In this document: piece by piece, positions 12,397-24,900 of the stretch
How the letters are laid out: each line of letters starts with the position of its first letter
How positions within the stretch are numbered: the first letter of the stretch is position 1
DNA from: Lingula anatina
Lineage: Eukaryota > Brachiopoda > Lingulata > Lingulida > Lingulidae
Assembly: GCF_001039355.2 (NCBI RefSeq)
Contig: NW_019775623.1
Location: 1 to 64,000 of the forward strand
Length of the DNA: 64,000 nucleotides
Direction of reading: 5' to 3'
The notes under the pieces: model-generated
Seen by the model: the letters and a program-made list of their open reading frames with translations, nothing else
Told to the model about the DNA's origin: nothing
Database searches by the model: none
Translations under genes and position numbers: made by a program

Positions 12397-14291
12397 TCTG
12401 CTACCAGGGGGCACTCTGTATCAAGAGATGTCAATTTTCCGAAATTTCTTACAGTATTCCCACCGATTTCGAGTTGTTTGCACCAATGAACCTTTCTACC
12501 TAAAAGTGCAACATTTAAAGGGTTTCTTGATCAAATTAATTATGAATACGGAAACAAGTGACTGTGTGACCTACAAAAACAATGAACATTTGTTTCTCTT
12601 TTCCCTTTTTCCGACCATTTTTTTTTTCGATTCATTAAATGATAAGCAAATTATTTATCTGAAAAATGTTTAGCATTTAAGAAATTCGAGAGCAATATCT
12701 GCAATAAATAGTCAAGGGTGAAAGCCAAGAGCTGTCTTTCAGTGGCTTTAATCACCATCTGTGAAAGATGTTACATTCTAGCCACTTTAATTTTTATTAA
12801 TTACATGATTTCTATATATATATTTTTGGTATCTTCTAATACAGTTTTAGGGTGCTAACAACTGAGCATTTATCTTGGCAATCCCCTATAATAACCACAA
12901 AAATGAGCAAACAAATGAATGTTTTTTGGTGGTATTTGTTGAAGGACAAAAGATAAGAATATTAAATCATCATTACTAGTCCCCCAGAATTAAATAGACA
13001 TCAGAAAGGCCAACAGTATGTGATTGGTGATATACATATCTCATGTTAAATTGTTTGTCGATTTAAAAAACAAACATGTACACTCAAGTTATCAAACAGA
13101 AATGAACTTGACAATGGAGAAACTTCAAAGAAAAACAATAAATAAATGTATAAATTACCAGTGCAAACCTATTAATAAACAGCATACACAATGCACTAAA
13201 AACAATGTAATTATGGAAGGAAATATCAACTCCGCAGGAGCTGATAACGGTGTCTCTCTACCATCTTTCCAGCAGTACATCACGTCCTAGCTTCACTCCC
13301 TCCCCCATACCGAGGAAGTTATAGAGGTTTAAGTGGGAGGAAATCATCGCCCAGCAGTATCAAGAGTTGATTCTGAGAGCTCTGCACCGACTCACCTTGT
13401 CAAACATCACCAAATATAACAGCTCTTCTCTCGCATATGCCAACCTGGCACAAATTTGTGCTCGTTGTATCACTTTAGTGCTTAATTTGTATGTTTTTTT
13501 TTTTATCTTTTTCTCATAGTTTCCTTAAATAGAACTGAAAACTTTTTTCTCTGGGTCCTGGTTGCATTCAAACCATTCTAGACAACTGACAGGCCTCCAT
13601 TTTCATAATGGACATGAAAATCTTTATGAGATATCTATCAATATTTCTATATCACTTGCATTTCAATTCAAGATGAATTGTTAGGCAATCTTGTTTTCTC
13701 AATTATACTTCTAGCTTAATTATGTTTTTAACTTGTATGACACTTTTTCCAGTCTGTTGTTGGGTCACTCTTGGGAGATGCTTTGAAGAAACTACCTTTT
13801 TAAAAGAAAAAAGTCTGCTCTAAATCAAAATTTTGATCTCGTTTTCAGAAAAAAAAAAAACAAAGCCTCCTTTGAAATTGCTGGCTACACGTCTATTTTC
13901 AGTTAAGAAATCATCACTTTACATTTATAATGTCTGATGTATCAGACATAGACAAAGAACAGCCATTTTGGCCAGAAAAGGTAGCTTCTGGTCAAATTCA
14001 GATCTAGATTCTATACAACATACTTCAGTCCATAAATGAGTTAAAAAACAGTTTTCAGAAATAGAACCTTGAAATTATTGGCTACAGGACTACTAAAACT
14101 TGTAGTGTATATGATGCCACAACAAGCCTGATATAAACTTGAAAAGCTGAATAGTTTCTTCTGTGGAGTTAAATCAAATATTAAAATATTCATAACTAGA
14201 AACAATGGCAATTATGATAAATATCAAAAGATATTCCAGTATCACTTACAGATCAATTCCACAAAACAGAAACAAAAACTAAATGACTAAC

Positions 14292-14342
14292 CTGGTATTT
14301 TGCCTTCAGCCAGTCAAGTATGGGTACTTCCAAAGAAAATAT
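14292..14342 (-). CDS. Candidate internal exon, 51 nt, phase 0-0
   Basis: A long pyrimidine-rich acceptor ending TTTAGATTGCAG and donor CAG|GTTAGT bracket an open frame, IFSLEVPILDWLKAKYQ. GC content is about 43% against roughly a third around it. It is in phase with the neighbouring minus-strand candidates. No family was recognised. Confidence 0.25.
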
Positions 14343-14724
14343 CTGCAATCTAAAACGAAAAACAGAAACTTAACAACAATACCATAATTCTACTTCACAA
14401 ACAATATCGCCGCATATTACCCCTACCAAATAGGCTCAGAATCAGCTGTAAAAACAATCAAAATTTTTACATGCAATATATCTTTTCAAGCAAGCCATAT
14501 TCAATGTGTTTTTGATAAGTAAAAAGCCTTATTCCGAACCCATTACAACCATTTAAATTCCTCTCTGAACTCGGAGGATTGCTCCCCCACTTGGCTTTCG
14601 TTAACTTTTTCCTTCTTCTGAATAAATTCTGATGACGAGGAGCTAGTTTCTGATTAGAGTTGAAAAACACGGACTGGTGTTTGTCTATAATCAAGGTTTT
14701 CTTAAGAGTATTTAAAGAAATAGT

Positions 14725-14861
14725 TTTTTCTCTTTTTTTGCATTAATTTGGATGGGGTATGACTAACGCAGTAACACCTGTGGTTAAATAGTTTCATTGG
14801 TTTTTAGAAGTTGCTTATAACTTTGAATTCTGGATACCAGTAATAAAACTGAAACGGTACT

Positions 14862-14902
<41 letters not shown>

Positions 14903-14910
14903 TGTAAATG
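14725..14910. repeat. Left copy of a duplicated contig end (pair with 14912-15107)
   Basis: This stretch, ending in a TG repeat and TAAATG, is repeated right after the single N at 14911. Apart from TG-tract length and a few base changes the copies match. The left copy runs exactly up to the N, so this looks like two overlapping contig ends left unmerged. Confidence 0.8.
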
Positions 14911-14911
14911 N
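14911..14911. other. Single-N contig join
   Basis: One ambiguous base exactly at the border between two near-identical copies. Probably an artificial spacer between contigs. Confidence 0.8.
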
Positions 14912-15050
14912 TTTTTCTTTTTTTTTGCATTAATTTGGATGGGGTATGACTAAGGCAGTAACACCTGTGGTTAAATAGTTTCATTGGTTTTTAGAAGTTG
15001 CTTATAACTTTGAATTCTGGATACCAGTAATAAAACTGAAACGGTACTCA

Positions 15051-15106
<56 letters not shown>

Positions 15107-15107
15107 G
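14912..15107. repeat. Right copy of the duplicated contig end (pair with 14725-14910)
   Basis: Begins at the first base after the N and repeats the preceding 186 bases with a longer TG tract. See the left copy. Confidence 0.8.
15051..15102. repeat. GT dinucleotide microsatellite
   Basis: GT tract with one GTAT interruption. The other contig version at 14863-14905 is shorter. Confidence 0.95.
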
Positions 15108-15677
15108 CATGTCTTTGTATTATCACATTTGTGTGCATGCAGTATTATAAATGTTCAAAATGGAAATGCATTACACCAATAACAAAACCTATTCCTTCAG
15201 ACACTTACATGCTTCAGATGCAGCAAAACTGTCAGAAATGTAAAAACAAATCTTCTATACCATGTGGCCCAACCTGCAAAGAAAGAGAAAACATTTTTAA
15301 TTATCACTGCATAAAAATACATTTGGTTAAACCATTTTGAAATGTAACCAATTTATATTATTTGGGTACACCTTGTGTCAGTAGTTTATGTCAATGAGGT
15401 CTTATATCTATCTGGATGTCACTCTCACCTGTCATGGCTGAAAATGATCAGTACAGGACACATCAGTAGGTCTTAACTTGGACAATTCACACACAGTCAT
15501 GTGTCTCACAGCACTACACTAAATAACTAACACATCAAAAGTAATGCATAACAAGCATACTGGTCATATCCTAAATCCAAAATACCTTCATTGAAAGCTT
15601 GCAACCAACAGAAACAATTTTAAAGGAGCCTTCGACGAGACAACTTCATGACAACAAACAAGGGTTCTCTGACTCAC

Positions 15678-15722
15678 CTCCACAACCAAATTACACTCTA
15701 CCTGACCAGTCGTAACATCTGC
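15678..15722 (-). CDS. Candidate internal exon, 45 nt, phase 0-0
   Basis: Acceptor GTAGTTTTCAG and perfect donor GTGGAG|GTGAGT bracket 45 bases with one open frame, ADVTTGQVECNLVVE. The exon is richer in GC than its surroundings. It is in phase with the candidates at 14292-14342, 10431-10484 and 8665-8730. The product is not recognised; this is a by-eye splice-site call. Confidence 0.22.
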
Positions 15723-15856
15723 CTGAAAACTACCTCTATCCCTCTCCCGTGTCCTATCGCCTGGGGTGCATGCTTCATACGACCATTATCTACTTGTTCA
15801 TCTTGTACGACAACAAAACACCTATAATTTGGGGCTGAATGCTGTACCAGAAAAAA

Positions 15857-16576
15857 AAAAAGAAATACACAAGATTTTCTTTAAAAACTGGGACCATACA
15901 GCTTGGATGGTTGTTCTGACTGTACATATGATGGCTAGATAATAGCAACAGATTTAAGAAGTGAATCGATAGCAGGTGTAGGTACACTATAAATATTGTC
16001 CATTTATAAAATGATTGTGACACTTTTGGGAAACCTAATACTGTCCTGCAGGTTTTTTATGTTTATTACTATTCTGACTGATTTATTTTTAGTTCTGATT
16101 TAAATTTTTCCAATTTATTCTATTTAATATTTTATTGCAATTATCTTATGCATCAAAACCAATTCAAACCTTTCCTGCTTTTAACTCAAATACTAAAGCC
16201 AATTCATGTAATTATCATTACATTATTTGAAAGTGTACAGACATATATGTTTGTGTACACAAGTGCTTTGTTTGTATTGGATCTACTGTGTTTATTGCCA
16301 CATTTTCCTGAATAAACAAACAAAAAACCTGGAAGATGGATAAATTTAACAATGCACACTTAACACCTTCAAACTAGCTTGTTAATCCAAGCAGATCTTG
16401 TGAAATTCTGATGGCACCTCTATTGCTTGCACTACCTGAGCCAAGTTGACAGAAGTTTACTGATTCCCCAAACAGAATACACAACTCCCCAAGGGCTTAA
16501 GCTCAACCCTCACTCACCATTTCAATGCCACCCAGGGTCTACTACCATTTTTATCTCCCCCACACTCTGTCATCCT
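15857..16576. repeat. Left copy of a 0.72 kb duplicated block (pair with 16664-17379)
   Basis: Runs from AAGAAATACACAAG up to CTGTCATCCT and stops exactly at the N at 16577. The second version differs by scattered substitutions and a 3-bp indel, consistent with two haplotypes or an unmerged overlap. Confidence 0.8.
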
Positions 16577-16577
16577 N
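16577..16577. other. Single-N contig join
   Basis: One ambiguous base at the end of the left copy of the 0.72 kb block. Confidence 0.8.
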
Positions 16578-16663
16578 GGAAAGTGCACGACGGCGACGGC
16601 GACGACAGCGACGACAGACGCAGGTGATGGCAATATGTACAGACACATCTGTGTCTGTACATA

Positions 16664-17379
16664 AAAAGAAATACACAAGATTTTCTTTAAAAACTGGGAC
16701 CATACAGCTTGGATGGTTGTTCTGACTGTACATATGATGGCTAGATAATAGCAACAGATTTAAGTGAATCGATAGCAGGTGTAGGTACACTATAAATATT
16801 GTCCATTTATAAAATGATTGTGACACTTTTGGGAAACCTAATACTGTCCTGCAGGTTTTTTATGTTTATTACTATTCTGACTGATTTATTTTTAGTTCTG
16901 ATTTAAATTTTTCCAATTTATTCTATTTAATATTTTATTGCAATTATCTTATGCATCAAAACCAATTCAAACCTTTCCTGCTTTTAACTCAAATACTAAA
17001 GCCAATTCATGTAATTATCATTACATTATTTGAAAGTGTACAGACATATATGCTTGTGTACACAAGTGTTTTGTTTGTATTGGATCTACTGTGTTTATTG
17101 CCACATTTTCCTGAATAAACAAACAAAAAACCTGGAAGATGGATAAATTTAACAATGCACACTTAACACCTTCAAACTAGCTTGTTAATCCAAGCAAATC
17201 TTGTGAAATTCTGATGGCACCTCTATTGCTTGCACTACCTGAGCCAAGTTGACAGAAGTTTACTGATTCCCCAAACAGAATACACAACTCCCCAAGGGCT
17301 TAAGCTCAACCCTCACCCACCATTTCAATGCCACCCAGGGTCTACTACCATTTGTATCTCCCCCACACTCTGTCATCCT
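16664..17379. repeat. Right copy of the 0.72 kb duplicated block
   Basis: Nearly identical to 15857-16576. The 86 bases between the N and this copy (16578-16663, rich in CGACGGCGACGG) have no counterpart in the left copy. Confidence 0.8.
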
Positions 17380-19344
17380 ACCCTTCATTGTCCTACCACT
17401 TGTAAAATCTCTACCAGTATCTCCTATACAAATCAGTTTCTTACTTCAGCACCGACACACCATATACTTCACACTGTCAGAGCATAGCTTTCTAATGTCA
17501 AAACCTGCAAGAGGGTGCAAAAAAAAAGGAGAAATTGTGCTATTCACAACCCGATGTTATTATATCCAATGTGCCCCATCCAAAGACTGTGATTGTTTTA
17601 ATATAAAAAGAAAAAGATTCCCCCACCGTTTCACGTGGCTGTGCCTCCAATTGTTTTGTATGTGCAGACAGGATAATGATGATAAATTACGTGTAGAAAC
17701 AGTTACGAGTTACAAGTCAATACAAAATGAGGACTGCCTATTAGGGAAACGCTCCAGCTCCCCCGGCCATTATTGAGTGATTTTGGTAGCTTCTCCTATT
17801 CAGAAGGTAGATGTTGAATTTTCATGTTTTACAACAGGTCGCGTTTAAGGTGAAGGCACGTCAATATTGTACACGATATGCACAATTTCTTTCATCCTGC
17901 AATAAGCTTGGATTGCAGTTTTGGTTTTCATGTACTTTTTTATTGTGTTCAAAAAGTCTTTTTTTTTTTTTTACAAAAAGAAAAAAGCACATGCACCTAG
18001 ACTTTTAACTTCTTCTAACAAGTGATGCAACAAAATTTGAATTTAAAAACATTGGATTTTTTGACAAATTGCCCCTTTTCACTATAAAGATATTTATGGC
18101 AATTTATGTCAGATGCTATCCTGAATGAAATAAGTAAATATAAATGTCTATGCCTAATTAAATGTCTACATATATACATAATTCATTGAATTTATTTCTT
18201 CAATTTGAAAGCAAAATTACCAATTTCATAAACTTTTGTAGTTCACTGTAGATAAAAGAAGTATCTAAATCATTCACAATGGCTGCGACTGGTACAAGTT
18301 ATAGTCAATAACCCTGCTTGTAACTCTAACTTGGGTGTAACAATTTGGGTTTGATCCATGTGCAATGTTGTGCAAGTGCTGATAAGGCAGTGTATGTAGA
18401 CTCTCGTCTCCACAGTCTGCAAGCTTTAATGAAGCCGACGTAATAATCTGAGCTTTTTTTCCACTTATTTTGGCACAGCGGTTGTTTCGTCATCTTATTA
18501 CAGTTGGTAACAACATTATTTTTTTATCTTCCTAACATGTCACAAAAATAAAAAAAAAAACATTCTGAGTATCCCTGACCTCTATTATCAAATGATTAAT
18601 ATAATAACCAATACAGATTGGTGAATAGTTACATGGCAAAATCTGACTTGAAGTTGTTTTTTATTTCAAACAGAACTTAATACAACATATCCACTCAAAC
18701 TACAATGATCAGAAATCCAAGCTCGAATTGCAATATATTCTGTTCCAAAGTTTGCACATAGAGCATTGCAAATCTTTACACAATTCCATCATTAACTTTA
18801 TCACTATCTTAAGGGTTATCCATCTTCATCAACAGTTTCACAAAGTCTACAAAAAGTAGACATTTTCCAGAATCCCCCCTCCCCCAATCCCACTTCAGAG
18901 ATTACAAGGTGAAAGGCTTATAAAGATGAACATTGACAGCAATTTGGATCATCATTTTTGTTCTTTTTCAAAAGCCTACCAAGGGGATGTTTTGATTCCC
19001 CCAGCCATCCCTACCCCATTGTGTTAGTTGTGATAATGTATCAGAGAGTGCAATGTGTTGGGATGAGATAAAAAAAACTCAGTATTTCAAAACAAAATCT
19101 TCCCCTCTTTCTCCCTCATGAAAAGACAACATGCACTGTGATCAAAGAAGAACAATGTTAGCCAACCTGATGTTTTTTTTTTTTTAATATTTTGACAAAT
19201 TAGAATGAAGCTTTGCCAATAAAAAATGACAACAAAACAAGAATAAACCATATCCAATGTATCCCCAATCCTATGATGAATAGAGTTAATCTTTTAAAAT
19301 ATTGCAATAATTCCATTACTGATATTTTGAGCAAAGTTAAGGGT

Positions 19345-19347
<3 letters not shown>

Positions 19348-19379
<32 letters not shown>
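19348..19379. repeat. Poly-T tract (32 bases)
   Basis: Pure T run. Similar runs are T at 28467-28500 and A at 58093-58122. No adjoining retroposon body was recognised. Confidence 0.9.
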
Positions 19380-19381
<2 letters not shown>

Positions 19382-19983
19382 ATTCAATTTTTTACACTGA
19401 TTAATTACCATGTCAAGATTTCATTGCTAACTTATAATGAACTGTCTCTATAGAGTAGTTCCAATACCATTCAGGGATTGAAATACATTGTTCGATACAG
19501 CTTAAATTTGAGTAAAAATGCTGTTCAAACTGGCGTCTCCACACTTTTGTTCAGAATGCATAACTAAAACTCTGTCAACAAAATATTTCAAATGATAAAA
19601 ATACTTAACAGCTTATAGCAGTGAAATGGAGTCGACAAAGGAATTTGACATATTTTTCTTCCTATAAGACTTGGTACAAAAATTTGCCAATTCATGCTAT
19701 ACACTAAGTTTCACGAAAGGGATCAGTTCTCTCCCTTTTCAAATGTTACTAATGTTACACTACTTTGGCATACATACTAAATCAATGAAAACAGCATCTT
19801 AAAAAAAGGTTTACTGTAAACAAACTATCAGCACACCTACTAAATCTTTCCAAATCTGCCACAGAAGAGAACTCTAACAGTTGTTCTTCTTTACAAGATA
19901 TAATCTATACAGTCAATATACTTACTCTTTTAGGTACTTCAGAACTGCAAACACGATCCCAATGTTGAAACTGCGGCACTCAC

Positions 19984-20039
19984 ATCACACCACCAACCAA
20001 TCCAAAAGGCATTTCAACTACTGTCTGACAGGTTGCCAT
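19984..20039 (-). CDS. Candidate first coding exon beside the X-boxes
   Basis: ATG in a good context (ACCATGG) opens a frame reading MATCQTVVEMPFGLVGGV and ends after two bases of the next codon at a strong donor (GTGAGT at 19983-19978). The second X-box lies about 135 bases upstream of the ATG. I do not recognise the peptide. No phase-compatible second exon was identified with confidence, so this is only a candidate. Confidence 0.22.
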
Positions 20040-20046
20040 GGTAACC
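20031..20046. promoter_or_regulatory. RFX X-box motif 1
   Basis: The sequence GGTTGCCATGGTAACC matches the RFX X-box consensus (GTTGCCATGGYAAC) on both halves. X-boxes mark promoters of ciliary genes in animals. It overlaps the ATG of the candidate first exon at 19984-20039 on the minus strand. Confidence 0.5.
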
Positions 20047-20170
20047 ACATTTTTTGAATCAACCGAGGAATGAAGACTTTATGCTTCGCACCTTTGCGCC
20101 TTGTCAGTTTTGATGATTTGACTCGGAGAAAGGCAGCAGCTTATCGCTGAAACAAAATTGTGCCCAGCTT

Positions 20171-20186
20171 GGTTACTATGGCAACC
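20171..20186. promoter_or_regulatory. RFX X-box motif 2
   Basis: The sequence GGTTACTATGGCAACC is, on the minus strand, GGTTGCCATAGTAACC, again a full X-box. It lies 140 bases from the first X-box, inside a locally GC-richer stretch (about 20080-20280). Two full X-boxes so close together are unlikely by chance and suggest an RFX-controlled promoter. Confidence 0.5.
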
Positions 20187-20551
20187 TGGTTTCAGTTTCC
20201 ATGGCGCTAGCAACTCCTGATTAGCCACAGCCTGGCTGTAATTTGGCCCAAGTGGCTGCAGGCCCCGTTTTATCCAAATATTTTCACAGAGTCATGCCCA
20301 TCACAATTGATTGCTGACATAGGCCTAGAAAGGTTACAAATGTTTGCGATTGCCTTACTCTCAAGAAATCAGATCCTTCGGGTGTGTAAAATACCCTTGC
20401 CCTTGTTCAGCAGGGTGGGGTTGTGTTAAGAAAAGTATTTCAGTTTCCCCTAGTTTCCATTGTCTTTATTTATATATTCAAATTATACAAAAAGAGCAAG
20501 ATTTTTTTTAATTTGTGTTAAATATAATGAATTACCAATGCATTTTACTCC

Positions 20552-20554
<3 letters not shown>

Positions 20555-20603
<49 letters not shown>
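20555..20603. repeat. TC dinucleotide microsatellite
   Basis: About 24 uninterrupted TC units. It produces Ser-Leu and Arg-Glu repeat frames that are not genes. Confidence 0.95.
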
Positions 20604-20606
<3 letters not shown>

Positions 20607-21386
20607 GTTTGCTTCCTTAGCTATATAAAACACTTGCTCAAAGTTTCTTCTGAACATCTCAAATGTTTCAGGTATTTTATCTTTCCACTTCTGAGGAGCA
20701 GCCAGTAGGAAGAAAATCATGTCTTGATTTTCCTAATAACCCAAGGGGCAGAGTCAAATGTCATTTTTCACTAATCCAATTTACTACATCTTTCAAAAAA
20801 AAAAAAAAAAAGGCGGGAGGTTTTTTAGCTTTGTATGCCAAGCCACTTTAGCATCTACTTCAAAAGCATTTACAATTGCAATTTTCTTTCTACATAAAAT
20901 TCAAGCTGCTATTGTGCTATTATTGCCCCAAAAGAACTGCAGGCAGCAAGCATGCCGAAGACAAAATTTTAAATGGCTTTTCTTGGAATAAATTACAAAT
21001 GTTTAAGTAAGACAGCAGTCTTCAGTCACTATATACATACCAGTATAAGTTACAGATTCGATATTTACTTTTCAATAAAAATCTGTTTCAACTTTACTAA
21101 TTTCCATTAGAACTTTTACACTCCAAAGGAAGTACATAAAAGCTGCAAATATTGTCATTTCATTGTTGTTTAATTTTCTTTTTTATTTCTCCATCAAATC
21201 ATTGCAAATCTTCTACAATGACTTTTGACAGATAGGAAAGTTTCATTGTTTTAATAACAATACCAAGGCTACCAGACGTCAATAGGGAGGATTCCCCTAA
21301 AACTGAATAAACAACACAGCTTAACACGCGCTTAAAGAGAAACATGTTGCCAACTCTTACCCTTTCTTACTGTTCTCCAAATCTAA

Positions 21387-21602
21387 GGGCGTATTCCCAT
21401 AGATTTTAGATCGATCTATCCCAGTGGGGAGTCTCACTAGATTACTGTCAGATAATCCGGCTTAAGTGTCTGCCCCGCCTACTACAAGCTGTAAGGGGGT
21501 AATTCACTTTGGCTGACCGCTTGGCTGATAGCTATTTAGCGTGAACCCCCAGGGAATTAGGTCGATCTAGTTTGGATTGATCTAATCTCTGGGAATGGGG
21601 TC
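21387..21602 (+). mobile_element. Foldback MITE family A, copy 2
   Basis: Same organisation and orientation as the copy at 9742-9954 and nearly identical to it, flanked by TAA at 21384-21386 and 21603-21605. A family B element starts within a few bases of its right end. Confidence 0.75.
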
Positions 21603-21608
21603 TAAGAG

Positions 21609-21940
21609 TGCATACAGAACAGCAGACTAACAGATCATCTACAGATCAAATATGGCGACCCATCTAAAAACTTTCCACTTATTTCTCTATTAGACACTGA
21701 ATAGATTCTCTGCGGGTATTAAGCAACAAGCATTCAAGTGGGTCAGCCATATTTAATCCCAAGATCCATTACTGTACCCCGCAGGGACGATGTGTGGGGA
21801 GGCGTGTGAGAGGCGGAGAGACTATTAAAAGATTAGGCGGTTTTTCTTTCATGTACGTCCGCCATTTTTAGTTCTCAGGATTTGTAAAGCCTGGCTCAAT
21901 TCGTTGAGAATGCGGCCTTAGTCTGCTGTTCTGAACGTGC
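21609..21940. mobile_element. Foldback MITE family B, long copy
   Basis: CAGAACAGCAGACTAA at 21615-21630 is perfectly inverted as TTAGTCTGCTGTTCTG at 21918-21933. The interior carries the family signature CAGATCAAATATGG facing GCCATATTTAATCCCAAGATCC. It is longer than the other family B copies (about 330 against 131-213 bp) because of extra sequence in the right half. Confidence 0.6.
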
Positions 21941-24900
21941 TATAATGGAACACTTTACTGCATCCCAACAAGACGATGGGGTCAGGACAATGCAGATCTT
22001 TATTTTTCAGAACAATCAAGGATACAGATACACAGTTAAAAAGAACGAATAAACAATGCAATGGTTTTAAAAACAAACACAAAAATATAATCAAAACTGA
22101 AGTGTTTAAAAAAAAAAAACAAAGGATTGGAAAATGTGACCATGAACCAAACTTGGCAATTGGTAAGGCGAGTGTGACGCAAAATGAGAAAATGAAAGAA
22201 AAAAGTCAAGGAGGATTTCAAAAAATCTCAAAAGGCTAATCATTTTGTAAGTGCTAAAAGAAAATGGCTTCTTCCTTCATGCTCATGACTAACACTTCTC
22301 CTCATTTTTACACATTTCACAACCAGCAGTTAAACTCATTTCAGGAAACTTTCAATAATTTCAGAACCAGAGCAGTATTTAGAAACCTTTTAAAAACTTA
22401 GCACACTTCGACCGTTTACACAATAAATCACAGTCCTAAGCCCCCTTACACCTGGGATGCTACGAAGACGCTGATTCAATTTTGCAGGCTATTATTGCAC
22501 GGTTCTGAGAAGTAAGTCATATTTCACAGAGAAGAAGCAAGAACAGTCGCACTTCCAACTTGTGGTTAAAAGAGTTTTTAAAAATCTGAATTATTGCTTT
22601 CTCACAAAAATGGACCCAACTTGCTCCATCTATGGTGTTGTAAGTGTAAATGCAGCACAGCACTTGTTAAAATAACACATGGCTAGGAAACAAGATCAGT
22701 CCTTACATGATTTTACCAGAACAGTAGGAACAGTTACTCTTTGCACACCATACCCCTATTTCTGTGAGATCAAATGAAAAACTTTCTCACCCTCTCTATA
22801 AAACATTTTAGGCAGATGTCATATTCATGACTTTAGATCACAGTAGTGTATAGTTCACCCTGATTTCAAAACCAGATATGTAAACTACACATATATAAAT
22901 ATCCGATCTTTCAAATCCAGGTACTTTCCTGGTTTAGATCTGGTTTACAGAAAAACTGAACTTGAACCAATAAGTAAAATCTGCCTTCTGAAGCTCTTAT
23001 GCTTCTGCTTCGCCAATACCAACCTGATATGCTTTAGAAAAAAAAACAAAAACAACAAGATATCAAACCTTATTTCAGAAATATTTCTAATAGTATGTAA
23101 CAATGTTTAGTGTCACTAATCACTAATGTACAGTTCTTCTTTTCGATCTTTACATACAGCATTACAATACTTTCAACTTCTGGAGTAAAAAACAAACTAA
23201 TTGCTCATTACACTACTCAAAAAATGTTCTACTTCTTATATAGTCCTCTGTTGTTGTTGGCATTTTTTTTCTTCTTTTTTAATCACTAAAATGGCAAAAC
23301 ATGTCTGTTCTCATTGAGGCCTATTCCCAAACAAACCCTGCCTCCGTATCTGTCACTGGATATTTCTCCTTTAGGAACCAGCAATCAATGCAAACAAACT
23401 GCCTTGAACAATGTTAATTTTAGAACCCAGTTGTCACTTTCAATCCCTTCCAAATCCTAAGTAACAAGCAGCGAAAATAAGTAGTATTCACAGAAAACCT
23501 GCCATTTTCCCTAGAGGTGAATTTGCCATGATAAAAAAGGTTAACGAAGGGATCTTATCACAGACCACTTGGTGGCTAGAAGACTAAACCTGACAGCACT
23601 GGCTGCCAAAGTTTCCATACATCTCGCTGGAGTATCATAATTACCAATTTCACTGGCAACGGGTGAGCACCTAACTTGCCATAGTTAATGATATTGCTAA
23701 TTTGAAAATGTTACAGCTGTTTTGTTTTTGATGTTTTTTCCCAATCTTTTTTTTTGTACGCTGCAGTCTGACATGCATGTTGCTCTTAATAGTTGTCCCG
23801 AAATGAAAATGTGAAAACAAGCTGTTCATTAGCGACCCATTATAACTGTAAAGACTTGTATACATTCACTTCTGAGGGAAGATCAAAAATTTTATGTTTC
23901 ATAAATCGAAAAAAAATTAAAATAAATAAGTCATTAAGTCATAGGAAAATTAGAATGATATTTCTGAAAAAAAAGACAAACATAAGTTTTAAAAAACAAA
24001 TTTGAGAGAAAGACCAAATCCTTTTTTTTTTTTTTTTTTGCTTCAGAAAACACTGCCAACTTTTACAGAAATAAAATTTTGGCAAGAAATGGTTCGAGAC
24101 TTTTTTCTTTCCAACACCAGTGCTTCTTCTTTCCTCAATTCTCTTAGATAACTAAACAACCATTCCCACATGTCCCCCTGGTGCCCTGTACATATATGAT
24201 ATTTGCTGAGGTGCATAAATGTTTTTGCAGCAATTAGATAGGGTATATTAGATTAGAACTAACTGACGGATGGTGGAAAAAGATTAGGAGAAAAAAAATT
24301 ACCCTGCCAAGTAGAAAAGAATAGAGCATCCTACCAGAAATTTTCTTAAGACTTTTCTTGTTTTCCATATTTGATTTTTTTTTTCATTTTCATTATATTC
24401 CTTATGTAACATCAGATATCTTTCATTTACTTTCTGTCTTTGTAAATATGAAACATTTTCAGTCATGAACAAGGTAAATGCTTAGGTTCCAAGTTGCATA
24501 ATCCAATTTCACGTCTCTCAACTTTTATCCCACCGTCCTCCAGAAATACTAGCGCTAATAGATCAAATTCAAAAGGTGTTTAACTGTTATTTTAGCGCAG
24601 TTGTTTTCCAACACCTTGATAATTCCTCTCACAACCTACCTAAGCCTCTTCTGGAAGTTTATAATACCTTAAAGAACTGAAAGCGGAGACGACACGAGCC
24701 AATAAAACCAATGGGTTTAGACATTCAGCTGACTAATTTTATTGATAACGTCTTGAACTGGGTTTGAAAAATGATCTGGTTAAAATGGGAGTTAGAACGT
24801 CAATTGGTTATACAGGTGAAGTTTGGGTTGTTCTTCAGTTATAAATAAAACACTGAAATAATTATTTAGCTGAAAGAAAAAATTGTCAAATTGTTTGCCA

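Larger units (their letters stand above)
16578..19977. other. Mostly non-coding DNA, partly a duplicate of 15857-16576
   Basis: After the duplicated block no exon is convincing. A 50-codon frame follows an acceptor-like site on the minus strand near 18425, but no donor or partner exon was seen. Confidence 0.45.

Noticed and set aside
13389-13437. Minus-strand stretch ending GACAAG|GTGAGT that reads LAYAREELLYLVMFDK
   Set aside because: The donor is excellent, but there is no pyrimidine-rich acceptor and the phase does not fit the neighbouring exon candidates.
15209-15273. Exon-like 65-bp stretch on the minus strand with TTTGCAG acceptor and GTAAGT donor
   Set aside because: Only one frame is open, and its starting phase does not fit the neighbouring candidates at 15678 and 14292; in their phase it stops after 13 codons.
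20460-20720. Frames with long Ser-Leu and Arg-Glu repeats
   Set aside because: They are translations of the TC microsatellite at 20555-20603.
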